Shown here: positions 15,742 to 24,689 of the stretch, piece after piece
How positions within the stretch are numbered: position 1 is the first letter of the stretch
Layout of the letters: every line of letters begins with the position of its first letter
Assembly: GCA_002480645.1 (NCBI GenBank)
Contig: DLCN01000004.1
Location: 127,559-191,558 of the forward strand
Source: Balneolaceae bacterium UBA7797
GTDB taxonomy: Bacteria; Bacteroidota; Rhodothermia; Balneolales; Balneolaceae
Reading direction: 5' to 3'
Length of the DNA: 64,000 bases
Program-made: the position numbers and the translations under genes
The notes under the pieces: model-generated
Database searches by the model: none
Seen by the model: only the letters and a program-made list of their open reading frames with translations
What the model was told of the DNA's origin: nothing

Positions 15742-17928
15742 CTACTTGATCAGCGTCATCTTTTTGGTCATAACCTGATTACCGCTATTTAGTCTGTACA
15801 GGTAGATCCCGCTGGAGAGCTGACTCGCATCGAAGTTGACGGTGTGGCTGCCAGCTGAAAGTTTTTCAGAGATCAGCGTGGCAACCTTTTGTCCCAGCAG
15901 ATTATACACTGTAAGATTTACCTCCCCACTCGACGGGATGGAAAACTGAATATTTGTTGCCGGGTTAAATGGGTTTGGATAATTCTGAGACAAGTCGAAA
16001 GCAACCGGAGCGTCTTCCACTTCAGTATCTACTGCAAATTGTTCAGAAACGAATTCAACTTCAGTAGTCACGAATTTATCACCTCGAATTGCTTTATAAG
16101 TCATAGGTGATGGTGAGGCTTCATCAACGATCCAGTAGAATTCATTCGTTTCGGGATCGAAGGTAGCCGAAGTTGGCATATCGGTAACTTCAATGTCGGG
16201 GATACTCATGTCCGGATTTCGTGCACTTACCGTTAAACGGACGGTATCTCCCAAAGCTGCAAATACAGGACCGTCGTTAAAGATACCGGGATAGCTGCTA
16301 TAGCTATTCATGCTGCGGTTAACCCCGATCTGATCTCCATCAATATTGTAACTCAGCGTCATACTTTGATTGAACCGGTTTCCATTATCTCCGGTAGTCT
16401 GGCGGCCGTAAATACGTACACTTCTGAGATATAAATTTTTGTTGTTGTAATCCCACTCCATGCGTAATTCACCGGTGCTGCCATCTAACAGCGTTCTGCG
16501 TTCGATTATATAAGCATTGGTTGTATCGCCGGATGGATTAAACCAAACCTGCTTATATCCCAGAAATTCACCTTCGGGTCCGTAGTTCGTTACATAATCA
16601 TTGTAGAAATACAGGTCTCCGGTGAGGTAATCCCGGGTATAGGTTTTGGTAGCAACAATGGTGCTGTATCCGTTGATCTTTTTGTATTCCCGGATGGTTT
16701 TACTGGCAAGTTCCAGTGAATCGTCGTAATTCACAAAATTGCGAACCTCGATCTGATTGCCATCCTCATCGTAATCCATTTCCGTGCGTTGATACACATT
16801 ACCCAGTGTACGCTCCATCGACTCAGGATCGGTATCTATATCATAGATCATGATGGAATCAACGAGGTAGGAATCATTAAATGGTTGTTGGAAACTAACG
16901 CGGTACTGATCCCAGATATATAGCGAGTCATCCCAAAAATAATAATCCTGTTCGATCTTGCTGTTATCAGGCGCATAAGTGAAATGGGTGCTGTCCTCAT
17001 TCTGCAGCATCATTGTCATGGTTCCCCAGGTTTTGGTGGTTTGGTACAAGTAGGCTCCACCATCCCCCAGCTTGGTATAACTGCGATTCCAGGCTGAGAT
17101 CTCACCGTTATACCACGATTTGTTTTCCTGCAGCATATATTCGGAAGTATTCTCGGTTAAGCTGGAACTGCTTGGTTCCCCTTTAATAAAATAATCGTAC
17201 CTGTAATACGAGTAATTGTCCTCATAAGAATATCGGCTCCGGTTCTCATAGCTAAGGTAGAACTGCATATCCTCGCCGTCGTAGGAATACTGCCGGGTAA
17301 GTGTATCGCTACCCTGTTCATTTCTAAAATACAGGTACCGGTACTGTGGCATCCATCCTGTTTCAGGACCCCAGTTATCCAGCGAATATTCGTAATCTGC
17401 GCCCTCAGATGGTTCCTCCGGATATAGATTTCTGGCACCGTAATACGGATCAGATTCTCCGTATCTGAAATAATAGGATACGGTGCTGTCGCTACTCTTA
17501 TCGGTATAATAAGTGGTTTGTAACTGGTTTGGAGTCCATTTAGAGCTATCGGCATACCAGTTATAGGAATTGTAGTAAACATTATAATCGGAAGTATCTC
17601 CGATCACGAAATAATGGGTGTAAGAACCGGGCACAAAAACACTGTCCCATTCCGATTTATTTTCTGAATATCCCCACGAAGTGTCCGGGTTAAAGGTGGT
17701 GATCTTTGCCGGTTTTTTTGCAAGTTCTTTGTAGAAGTCGGAATAGGTTTGAAGGGTAAAATCATCAGCGGCTTTAAGCTGAGGAGAAACGGCATACATG
17801 AAATCCTGAATGGACTTACTTACATACTGCTTATCGATCTTTTCCTGTATCGCTTTTGTATCCTGAGCGAACACCGATCCACTCACCCCGAAAATTAAAC
17901 ACACTAGTAGTAACGCTTTCTTTTTCAT
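15742..17928 (-). CDS. Large secreted protein of unknown function with T9SS sorting domain
   Basis: The protein of about 728 residues has a Sec signal (MKKKALLLVCLIFGVSGSVFAQ) and a long passenger that I do not recognise. Residues about 60-500 are rich in Tyr, Ser, Asp and Trp with loosely repeated strand motifs (SYYRYDY, YSYEDNYSY, WDDSLYIWDQY), like a chain of short beta units. About residues 555-640 look Ig-like (GDTVRLTVSARNPD...FDPETNEFYW). The C-terminus (about 650-728) is a type A T9SS sorting domain. It lies 81 bases upstream of the BNR cargo gene on the same strand and 152 bases downstream of the response-regulator gene. Codon use does not stand out. The start at 17928 (ATG) is preferred over a TTG three codons earlier. 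Confidence 0.82.
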   Translation of the reverse strand: MKKKALLLVCLIFGVSGSVFAQDTKAIQEKIDKQYVSKSIQDFMYAVSPQLKAADDFTLQTYSDFYKELAKKPAKITTFNPDTSWGYSENKSEWDSVFVPGSYTHYFVIGDTSDYNVYYNSYNWYADSSKWTPNQLQTTYYTDKSSDSTVSYYFRYGESDPYYGARNLYPEEPSEGADYEYSLDNWGPETGWMPQYRYLYFRNEQGSDTLTRQYSYDGEDMQFYLSYENRSRYSYEDNYSYYRYDYFIKGEPSSSSLTENTSEYMLQENKSWYNGEISAWNRSYTKLGDGGAYLYQTTKTWGTMTMMLQNEDSTHFTYAPDNSKIEQDYYFWDDSLYIWDQYRVSFQQPFNDSYLVDSIMIYDIDTDPESMERTLGNVYQRTEMDYDEDGNQIEVRNFVNYDDSLELASKTIREYKKINGYSTIVATKTYTRDYLTGDLYFYNDYVTNYGPEGEFLGYKQVWFNPSGDTTNAYIIERRTLLDGSTGELRMEWDYNNKNLYLRSVRIYGRQTTGDNGNRFNQSMTLSYNIDGDQIGVNRSMNSYSSYPGIFNDGPVFAALGDTVRLTVSARNPDMSIPDIEVTDMPTSATFDPETNEFYWIVDEASPSPMTYKAIRGDKFVTTEVEFVSEQFAVDTEVEDAPVAFDLSQNYPNPFNPATNIQFSIPSSGEVNLTVYNLLGQKVATLISEKLSAGSHTVNFDASQLSSGIYLYRLNSGNQVMTKKMTLIK

Positions 17929-18080
17929 ACTGCTCAATTAAAGTGAAAATTTAGGTGAGCGGGCTGTGATTGATACCTGTACCTAACTCACCATACAAAA
18001 ATTGAGCATTTTCAAGTCGCTAATAAATCACCCGAACGGGGTATTATTGATCGTGATCGAAGACGGAAGTGGTTCGCGCC

Positions 18081-18767
18081 TTAAACGATATTTCGTTTCA
18101 GTGCCAGCCGTACAGCTGCGGCCCGGGAATTCACATGCATTTTTTTGTAGATATTTTTGATGTGGGTCTTAACCGTCCACGGGCTTAGAAACACATCCTC
18201 AGCGATCTCCTTATTCGATTTTCCATCGATCACATGTTCAAGGATGTTGAGTTCTGCCGGGGATAGATCGAAAGGAACTTCTTTTCGTTCGGCCGCAGGT
18301 TTATCCGGTGTGTTTCCGCTCTTTACCATGGTAAGTAGTTTTCGCGCTATGGCCGGTGAAATAGGTGAGCCCCCTTCCCTGATCTCTTTGATGGAATTCA
18401 CCACATCGTCGATGGGAGTGTCTTTTAACAGGTAACCGGCGGCACCAACCTGAATAGATTCAAAGATGCGTTCATCATCTTCGAAAACGGTAAACATGAT
18501 GATATCCACCTCAGGATGTTTTTCTTTCAATTGAAAGGTGGCTTCAATACCGGAGGCTCCGGGTAATTCAATATCCATCAGTATAACCTGCGGGAAATTG
18601 TCTTCAGCTGTTCGTCCCAGTTTTTCAAAAAATTGTTCCGCTGAATTGGCAACCAACACCACTTTAAGGTGTTTGTAAAAGTGTAGTAGTTCTGTTAGTC
18701 GCTTTCTGAAGATGTCATGATCCTCAACTATGCTAACCCTGATAATTTCATTTTCCTCTGTATTCAT
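18081..18767 (-). CDS. NarL/FixJ-type two-component response regulator
   Basis: The 228-residue protein has a receiver domain (about 8-130) with the acidic pocket VEDHD and phospho-acceptor Asp65 in VILMDIELPGASG, and the conserved lysine in GYLLKDTP. A LuxR-type helix-turn-helix follows (about 165-225: LSPAELNILEHVIDG, NKEIAEDVFLSPWTVKTHIKN). It binds DNA as a phosphorylated dimer by family precedent. It is 75 bases downstream of the big sensor kinase gene on the same strand and is its natural partner. T9SS cargo genes follow downstream and are plausible targets. Confidence 0.93.
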   Translation of the reverse strand: MNTEENEIIRVSIVEDHDIFRKRLTELLHFYKHLKVVLVANSAEQFFEKLGRTAEDNFPQVILMDIELPGASGIEATFQLKEKHPEVDIIMFTVFEDDERIFESIQVGAAGYLLKDTPIDDVVNSIKEIREGGSPISPAIARKLLTMVKSGNTPDKPAAERKEVPFDLSPAELNILEHVIDGKSNKEIAEDVFLSPWTVKTHIKNIYKKMHVNSRAAAVRLALKRNIV

Positions 18768-18842
18768 ACTCCGAAATATGTTTTCGGCAACTTGCCATTA
18801 AATTCTCAAAAGCCCAATACCCCGAATTTGGTAATTTTGCTT

Positions 18843-21800
18843 TTAATTATTGGCAGAAACTTCTAAAGAGAGCGTGATGGTTGTGCCATTATCGGTGAAT
18901 ACCCGGAGATCTGCACCTATTTCTTCCGCTCTTTTTTTCATGTTTAACATTCCATAGCCGCTGTTGAACGTTTTGGCATCTCCCTTAAAGGTTCCATCGT
19001 CTGAAATGGAAAGCCGTAATTCGCCGTTTTGGCGTTTAAAATGAATATCAAGATGTTCCGCCCCGGCATATTTCAGGGTATTCTGGCTGGCCTCCTGAAT
19101 GATCCTGAACAGGTTCAGCGCCTGTGTGGATGAGAGCACAGTGTTCTCGTTATCAGAGATAGTGCATTGAATCTTTATGAGCTCGCTAAGGGCACTCTGC
19201 GATTTAAAATAATTACCCAGATGATCCGCAAATTGCTGTACGGTCAACTCATTTTGATTTAGTGCCCAAATGGTATCCCGAAGTTGTTTTATCGTAACCT
19301 CAGCATCTCCTTTCAGGGATTTCATCAATTCGGTCGACTTCTCGATCTGGTTGAATTCCGTGTATTTATCGACCAGGCTTAATCCTGATATGATATTTGC
19401 CAGTTGGGCCCCAACATGATCATGGAGGTCGCGCGAAATACGTTCGCGTTCATTTCTCAGTCGGTTCTCGATCTCCATACGGCGCACCTGTTTCCGCAAA
19501 TTCCGCTGGGAGAAATATCGGATCGAACCGGCAAAGGCGATTAATAAGAGTGAACCGGCCATTGCCCGGAACCAGATGGTTTGCCACCAGGGCGGTGAAA
19601 TAGTGATGGATAATTGAGCTTCGGGAGAATCCCATTCACCATAACTGTTAGCAGCTTTTACTGCGAAAGTATAGTTGCCGGGCGCTAAATTTGGATAACT
19701 CGCAAAAGCCCGGTTACCGGCGCGCACCCATGACTCATCTACGCCATCCATTCTATAACTGTAACTAATTTCAGAAGGAGCGCTAAGCTCAAGTGCGGCA
19801 AATTCAAAGGAGAGGAAATTCTGGGTGTAGTTCAGCTTCAGATGTTTTTTGAATATAGCGGTTGAATCTGATTCTATGGGGGTGTCGAAAAGTCGGATCT
19901 CAGTTAAGTATACTGCCGGTGCATCATGTGGTACCGCAAGTTTCTCCGGATCAATGATATTGAACCCGTTTACACCTCCAAATACTAAAGAGCTGTCTTG
20001 TGTTTTGTAATACGCACCGGTATTGAATTCATTATTTTGTAATCCATCCGAGATCGTAAAATTAGTGAACTGCAGAGTTTTGGTGTTCAGGCGGGATAAC
20101 CCATTATTAGTACTTACCCACATCAACTTCGGATCGCTATCCGGCAGAATTCCATACGTACTGTTATTTGCAAGCCCCTGAACGGTGGTAAAATTTGTAA
20201 TAGAATCGGAGGTTGAGATCCAGCGATGAATTCCTCCACCATAGGTGCCAAGCCAGAAGGTGCTGTCGTTTTGCTGATATATGGACCGGGCGTCGTTATG
20301 AGAAAGCTGTCGGCCGGATTTACCCTGAGTGTTAAAGGCGGACAATAAGCGGAACCCTTGATCATCAGCCCGTAAACGGTAAAATCCCAGGTCGTTGGTT
20401 GCGACCCACATAGCACCGGAGGCATCTTCTGTGATCTTACGGATATTATTACTCCCTAATCCACTCTCTTCAGTTTCTGTAGTTAAAGAAGTAATATTTG
20501 CAGGCTCACCGTTTAAAAGATCAGAGGGGTTTTTGACGACTTGAATTCCTGCACCCTCATACCCAAGCCAAAGCCAGCCTCGGCTATCCAGAAAAACCTG
20601 ATGCACGTTATTCCTGCTTAAGAAACTGTTTGATGTAGTGTATTGCTGATATGCAGGAGCTGATTTTCCCAATTCAGAGTCTTGAATAAAGATCAATCCA
20701 TGGTTTCTGGTGGCCAGCCATAATCCTTCTTGGTCTCGGAATTGCGACCAGATGCTGATCTCTTTTTGATGAAAGTAGACCGTTTGGATCTTACCCGATG
20801 CTTTATCCATCATAGCCAGTCCCTGCGCCGTTCCGATCCAGAGTCGGTCGGAGTCGTCAGCAAAGGAAAGCATGAAGTTTGATGGTAATGCAAAATCAGT
20901 GTTAATGCGGTTAAAGAGTGAGATTCCCTCCTTTTTCTTCAGCAAATATAATCCACCTCCCCAGCTTCCATACCAGATCTGACCGGCTGTATCTCTGAAC
21001 ACTTTTGCTCCGCTTGCTTCATTCTCCAGTGAGGCAATTCGCTGTTCAACCGATTCTCCCGTTATCTTGTTGATCATCTTGAGCGTCCCTTTTTCATGCC
21101 CATGCAGAATGAATCCATCCTCTTCAATGATCATTTCATCTTGCCGGGGTACCGTTCCACTCTGCATACTTTCCTTCATGGCGGTTGGAATATTGACCGG
21201 ATCTAATCGTGTAACACCACCCGGTAGTACATATACCCACATGTTTCCGTTCGAATCTAAAAATGAATAAATACTATTGGGTGATGGCTGCGAAACCGTA
21301 TAAATCACAGGCCGTACTTGTATGGTCGAACCAGGTTCAGGAGAGTCCCGAAAAGCACGGACCTCGGTGGCGGGGATGTAATAAAGCCCGTTATAGGATG
21401 AGATGAAAAAGCTGCCATCTCCGAACTCCAGGATGGAATTTACCGATTCCACATGTTCCCCGGTGATGGAATTTTGCAGAATTACCGGGGTAAAATATCC
21501 GGTTTTCCGATCCAGGTGACCTAACTGACTATAAAAAAATGCAGCCCATAAAAAGCCGGATGCATCTTTATAGAGTAGGTTTACCGGGGTTTCGGGTATG
21601 GGGAGAGTATCGTTGGTGGAATGAGTAAGGTGTCGGATCTGATCAGTTACGGGATCCATGATACTAAACCCGCCATTTCTCGTCGCTATCCATAAAGAAC
21701 CATCATCAAACTCAGTAACAGCATGGATAAAACTGTCTGACAGGGTAGTACTATCACCCGGAACATGGCGCCAGATCTTATTACGTTTTCCATCATAACG

Positions 21801-21998
21801 ATTCAGACCATCCATGGTGCTGATCCACAGAAATCCGCGGGAGTCCCGCATGACATTGGTGACGGTTTGGTGGGATAGCCCGATATTTTCAGATACATGA
21901 GTTACCTGAAACTGAGGTGCTTGAGCTAACGCATCAGGGGTTGACAGATATACTGCCAGCACAAAGTAAAACAAACCAACGATCTTAAATCTGTCCAT
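18843..21998 (-). CDS. Propeller-type sensor histidine kinase (HisKA_3)
   Basis: The 1051-residue protein has a signal peptide (about 1-25) and a periplasmic sensor of repeated two-component propeller blades (about 30-700; motifs such as SRGFLWISTMDGLNRYDG, FLWAAFF, RLWIGTAQGLAMMD, WLGYEGAGIQV). A Y_Y_Y immunoglobulin-like domain (about 725-790) and one membrane helix (about 797-818) follow. The cytoplasmic kinase has HisKA_3 with phospho-acceptor His near residue 859 in RISRDLHDHVG, then an ATPase domain with SGYGMLNMKKRAEEIG. The layout is like the Bacteroidota polysaccharide sensors, but without a fused receiver or AraC domain. The regulator is the separate NarL-type protein next door. No SusCD locus is linked, so the signal is unknown. 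Confidence 0.93.
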   Translation of the reverse strand: MDRFKIVGLFYFVLAVYLSTPDALAQAPQFQVTHVSENIGLSHQTVTNVMRDSRGFLWISTMDGLNRYDGKRNKIWRHVPGDSTTLSDSFIHAVTEFDDGSLWIATRNGGFSIMDPVTDQIRHLTHSTNDTLPIPETPVNLLYKDASGFLWAAFFYSQLGHLDRKTGYFTPVILQNSITGEHVESVNSILEFGDGSFFISSYNGLYYIPATEVRAFRDSPEPGSTIQVRPVIYTVSQPSPNSIYSFLDSNGNMWVYVLPGGVTRLDPVNIPTAMKESMQSGTVPRQDEMIIEEDGFILHGHEKGTLKMINKITGESVEQRIASLENEASGAKVFRDTAGQIWYGSWGGGLYLLKKKEGISLFNRINTDFALPSNFMLSFADDSDRLWIGTAQGLAMMDKASGKIQTVYFHQKEISIWSQFRDQEGLWLATRNHGLIFIQDSELGKSAPAYQQYTTSNSFLSRNNVHQVFLDSRGWLWLGYEGAGIQVVKNPSDLLNGEPANITSLTTETEESGLGSNNIRKITEDASGAMWVATNDLGFYRLRADDQGFRLLSAFNTQGKSGRQLSHNDARSIYQQNDSTFWLGTYGGGIHRWISTSDSITNFTTVQGLANNSTYGILPDSDPKLMWVSTNNGLSRLNTKTLQFTNFTISDGLQNNEFNTGAYYKTQDSSLVFGGVNGFNIIDPEKLAVPHDAPAVYLTEIRLFDTPIESDSTAIFKKHLKLNYTQNFLSFEFAALELSAPSEISYSYRMDGVDESWVRAGNRAFASYPNLAPGNYTFAVKAANSYGEWDSPEAQLSITISPPWWQTIWFRAMAGSLLLIAFAGSIRYFSQRNLRKQVRRMEIENRLRNERERISRDLHDHVGAQLANIISGLSLVDKYTEFNQIEKSTELMKSLKGDAEVTIKQLRDTIWALNQNELTVQQFADHLGNYFKSQSALSELIKIQCTISDNENTVLSSTQALNLFRIIQEASQNTLKYAGAEHLDIHFKRQNGELRLSISDDGTFKGDAKTFNSGYGMLNMKKRAEEIGADLRVFTDNGTTITLSLEVSANN

Positions 21999-22096
21999 AC
22001 CAACCTAAAGCACATTAATTGGGCAGTATATAGTAAAAAAGTAAAGGTTATGCGAGCTTCTGAACCGGGATTTGATAAAATACCGGAAAGTTGGTC

Positions 22097-22444
22097 TTAA
22101 TTTGAAGAAACAAGATCCAGCAGTTCTTCGGGAACATCAATGTCGAGGCGAAGAAGTTGAGATGCGTGAGTCTTTCCCTGAGCATCCAGCTTTAATGAAA
22201 CAGTTCCTCCACCGCCCAGACTTTCGTGCAGTAAAAAATTTAATGCGCCAAGATTAGGCAATTCAAAACGCTCTACCTCCCCTTTACAAACATGTTTCAT
22301 ATGTTCTTTCACCACAGCGGGAGTAAGTTTTTCCTTTAAAAAAGGGTAGATCTCCGGGTGTCGGGCTATAATGCCGACATTACTTCCGTTTCCTTTATCC
22401 CCGCTGCGACCATGGGCAATTTCTAATAATTTTACTACAGGCAT
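22097..22444 (-). CDS. Stand-alone AtuA C-terminal-like domain protein
   Basis: The 115-residue protein matches the AtuA_C-type domain: LLEIAHGRSGDKGNGSNVGI, PEIYPFLKEKLT, VERFELPNLGALNFLL and the LGGGGTVSLKLDAQGKTHA end. In AtuA-type proteins linked to acyclic terpene catabolism this domain normally follows a DUF1446 domain, or is encoded next to it. Here no DUF1446 gene is adjacent: the next genes are on the other strand or unrelated. It therefore either acts with a partner elsewhere or alone. The start ATG at 22444 is the only reasonable one. Biochemical role is unknown. Confidence 0.82.
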   Translation of the reverse strand: MPVVKLLEIAHGRSGDKGNGSNVGIIARHPEIYPFLKEKLTPAVVKEHMKHVCKGEVERFELPNLGALNFLLHESLGGGGTVSLKLDAQGKTHASQLLRLDIDVPEELLDLVSSN

Positions 22445-22506
22445 TCCGTCTCCTTTTTCACTAAGATAGTTTATTATTAGCTTTCATCGCAATTAACACT
22501 AAAGGG

Positions 22507-22743
22507 ATGTACGATTCCAGCTTTCTTATTCATTTAGTTCAGGCTAAAATGCCGTTTGGTAAATACGAGGGACATTACATTACAGAGCTCCCGGTGCATT
22601 ATCTGGAGTGGTTCAGCCGGGAGGGATTTCCGGACGGTCAGCTTGGACAGTATCTCTCCACCATGTACGAAGTAAAGATAAACGGACTGGAGGACATCCT
22701 GAAACCGATTAAGAAAGAGTTCCGAAGACATTACTGCCCCTGA
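22507..22743 (+). CDS. DUF3820 family protein
   Basis: The 78-residue cytoplasmic protein is typical for the DUF3820 family: MPFGKYEGHYITELPVHYLEW in the first half, with the PFGKyxG and LPxxYLxWF pattern, followed by a helix with GLEDILKPIKKEFR. The family is small and sometimes labelled quorum-sensing-regulated virulence factor; no function is established. The ATG at 22507 puts about 14 residues before the core motif, and an internal ATG right at MPFGKYEG is an alternative. It is divergent from the AtuA_C gene and convergent with the oxygenase gene, with a 2-base gap. Confidence 0.8.
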   Translation: MYDSSFLIHLVQAKMPFGKYEGHYITELPVHYLEWFSREGFPDGQLGQYLSTMYEVKINGLEDILKPIKKEFRRHYCP

Positions 22744-22745
22744 GC

Positions 22746-23375
22746 CTAGCCAAATAAATAGCCCAGCGATTCGGGTTGATGCAATAGCCAGCCGGTAAGG
22801 CTGTATCTTGGAACCTGAGTTGTTAATACCTCATGCTCGATCACATCACTTTTAAAAACGAGTAATCGTTTAGCGATCGGTTCAACGATGATATCACCGG
22901 AATCTGTATAGATCACCAGTTCGCCACCATCACCTTTTTTCCAATGCTTGTTCAGGTATAGTAGAATAGTGATCTGCCGGTTACTTCGAGCTCCGAATTG
23001 ATCAAGGTGGCGATCATAATGACTCCCTTCCGGGTATTTTGCCAAATGAAATTCAGAGCCGGATAAACTGAGAAAGCAAAATCTTCTGAGCAGATACATA
23101 AACTCATCCCGAAATTCGAAGAAAGGAGCAAGTTCTGTGTCCCGGGCCTCATCCAGCCAGTAAATGAAATCGCCCCGAACAGAGGCTTTTACCTGAAGCT
23201 CACCACCGGCGCCGATACCTGCTTTTTTAAGCTCATTATCCTGCTCCAGTTTATGGAAATAGTTCATGATCTGATCGTAAAACTCATCGGTGATAAAATC
23301 ATCAGCTATGAAATAATCATTCTCCGAGAGCTCATCCAGATAGGAAAGCCAGAGATCCTCGGTTGTAGTATGCAT
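22746..23375 (-). CDS. 2-oxoglutarate/Fe(II)-dependent oxygenase, prolyl-4-hydroxylase-like
   Basis: The 209-residue protein has a double-stranded beta-helix with the H-x-D...H iron triad: SHYDRHLDQFG (His and Asp) and, about 60 residues later, VIEHEVLTT (His). RLLVFKSD precedes the last His, and a downstream Arg (VPRYSLTGWL) suits 2-oxoglutarate binding. QITILLYLNKHWKKGDGGEL is the common P4H/PKHD core strand. The substrate could be a protein prolyl side chain (for example a ribosomal protein, as known for some homologues), but this is not shown. It is monocistronic, separated from rsgA by a 231-base divergent intergenic region where I see no strong promoter motif. Confidence 0.87.
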   Translation of the reverse strand: MHTTTEDLWLSYLDELSENDYFIADDFITDEFYDQIMNYFHKLEQDNELKKAGIGAGGELQVKASVRGDFIYWLDEARDTELAPFFEFRDEFMYLLRRFCFLSLSGSEFHLAKYPEGSHYDRHLDQFGARSNRQITILLYLNKHWKKGDGGELVIYTDSGDIIVEPIAKRLLVFKSDVIEHEVLTTQVPRYSLTGWLLHQPESLGYLFG

Positions 23376-23606
23376 GTGTTTGAGAAAAATTGAAGTATGA
23401 CCAACGGAAGGTGAATGGCCACATCCTTTTTAGGGGAGCACGATAAAATTACGAGTTCGTACCATTCAAAAGAATAGATCGGTTCAGTTTTTTGATAGAT
23501 AATTCTATTGCGCGTGATAGATTTCATTCTATTATGAAACACTACTTGTCATATCAGTAATAGTGTATTATTCTTCAAAGGCACTTCGTAACCCATTCTA
23601 CTATAC

Positions 23607-24689
23607 ATGGATGATCCTAAGAAACTTCTATCGAAACTTGGTTATGACTCCTCGCTGGATGATATTCTTGCCGAAAATGGCTGGCAGGATTTTGTGGTTG
23701 CTCGTGTGATCACTGAACATAAAGAACGGTATGTTGTTCAGTCTGCAGGGGGGATCTACGATGCAGAAATAACCGGAAATTTACGTTTTACCGCAGCATC
23801 GAGAGAAGATTTTCCCGCAGTTGGCGATTGGGTGACTATTCAGATTTATGACGAGAATATGGCGATCATCCATAAAATTCTGCCCAGAAGATCCGTCATT
23901 AAACGTCAGGCAGTGGGTGCATCAGGAACTGTTCAGATCATTGCGACAAATATTGACGTAGCTTTTCTGGTTCAGGCCGTTGACCGTGATTTTAATATGA
24001 ACCGGCTCGAGCGTTACCTCACAATTTCATATTCCTCCAGAGTGAAGCCGGTGATCATATTGACCAAGACTGACCTTGCCGAGCCCAAGTATGTAGATGA
24101 GTTGAGAACTCTCCTGGAAAAACGAATTTCTGAGGTACCGGTATATACCGTCAGTAATGAGACCGGAACAGGATTAGAGGAAGTTCGGACACTGCTTAAA
24201 GAAGGGAAAACATATTGTTTGCTTGGATCATCCGGTGTGGGAAAATCCAGTCTGTTAAATAATTTAGCCGGGAAAAGCCGGATGAGAACGGATGCAGTGA
24301 GTTCGAGTAATAACAAAGGCAGGCATGTTACCACCCATCGTGAATTGATCCTTTTAGATGATGGGGGCGTGCTCATAGATAATCCGGGAATGAGAGAAGT
24401 AGGTATTGCTGATACCGAAAGCGGAATTGAAGCAACTTTCGATCAGATAATGTCCCTCTCCGGTAAGTGTAAATACAAGGATTGCACTCATACCGTAGAA
24501 CACGATTGCGCTGTTCTGAAGGCGCTGGAAACGGGAGAACTTGATGAAGCGGTGTATCAGAATTATCTTAAAATGCAGAAAGAAAGAGCGCATTTCGAGA
24601 CCTCCGCTCAGGAAAAAAAGCGACATGATAAATCACTGGGTAAGCTCATAAAGAATTATTACAAGCAGGATTTTAAAGGACGACGCTGA
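23607..24689 (+). CDS. rsgA: Ribosome small subunit-dependent GTPase A
   Basis: The 360-residue protein has an N-terminal OB-fold (about 20-95) and a circularly permuted GTPase domain with motifs in the order G4 (ILTKTDLAE), G5, G1 (GSSGVGKSSLLN), G2 and G3 (DNPGMREVG). A C-terminal zinc knuckle (CKYKDCTHTVEHDCAV) follows. RsgA assists late 30S subunit maturation in the cytoplasm. The stop codon overlaps the start of the next gene by one base (TGATG), so the two genes are translationally linked. The N-terminus has about 20 residues more than some homologues. Confidence 0.95.
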   Translation: MDDPKKLLSKLGYDSSLDDILAENGWQDFVVARVITEHKERYVVQSAGGIYDAEITGNLRFTAASREDFPAVGDWVTIQIYDENMAIIHKILPRRSVIKRQAVGASGTVQIIATNIDVAFLVQAVDRDFNMNRLERYLTISYSSRVKPVIILTKTDLAEPKYVDELRTLLEKRISEVPVYTVSNETGTGLEEVRTLLKEGKTYCLLGSSGVGKSSLLNNLAGKSRMRTDAVSSSNNKGRHVTTHRELILLDDGGVLIDNPGMREVGIADTESGIEATFDQIMSLSGKCKYKDCTHTVEHDCAVLKALETGELDEAVYQNYLKMQKERAHFETSAQEKKRHDKSLGKLIKNYYKQDFKGRR

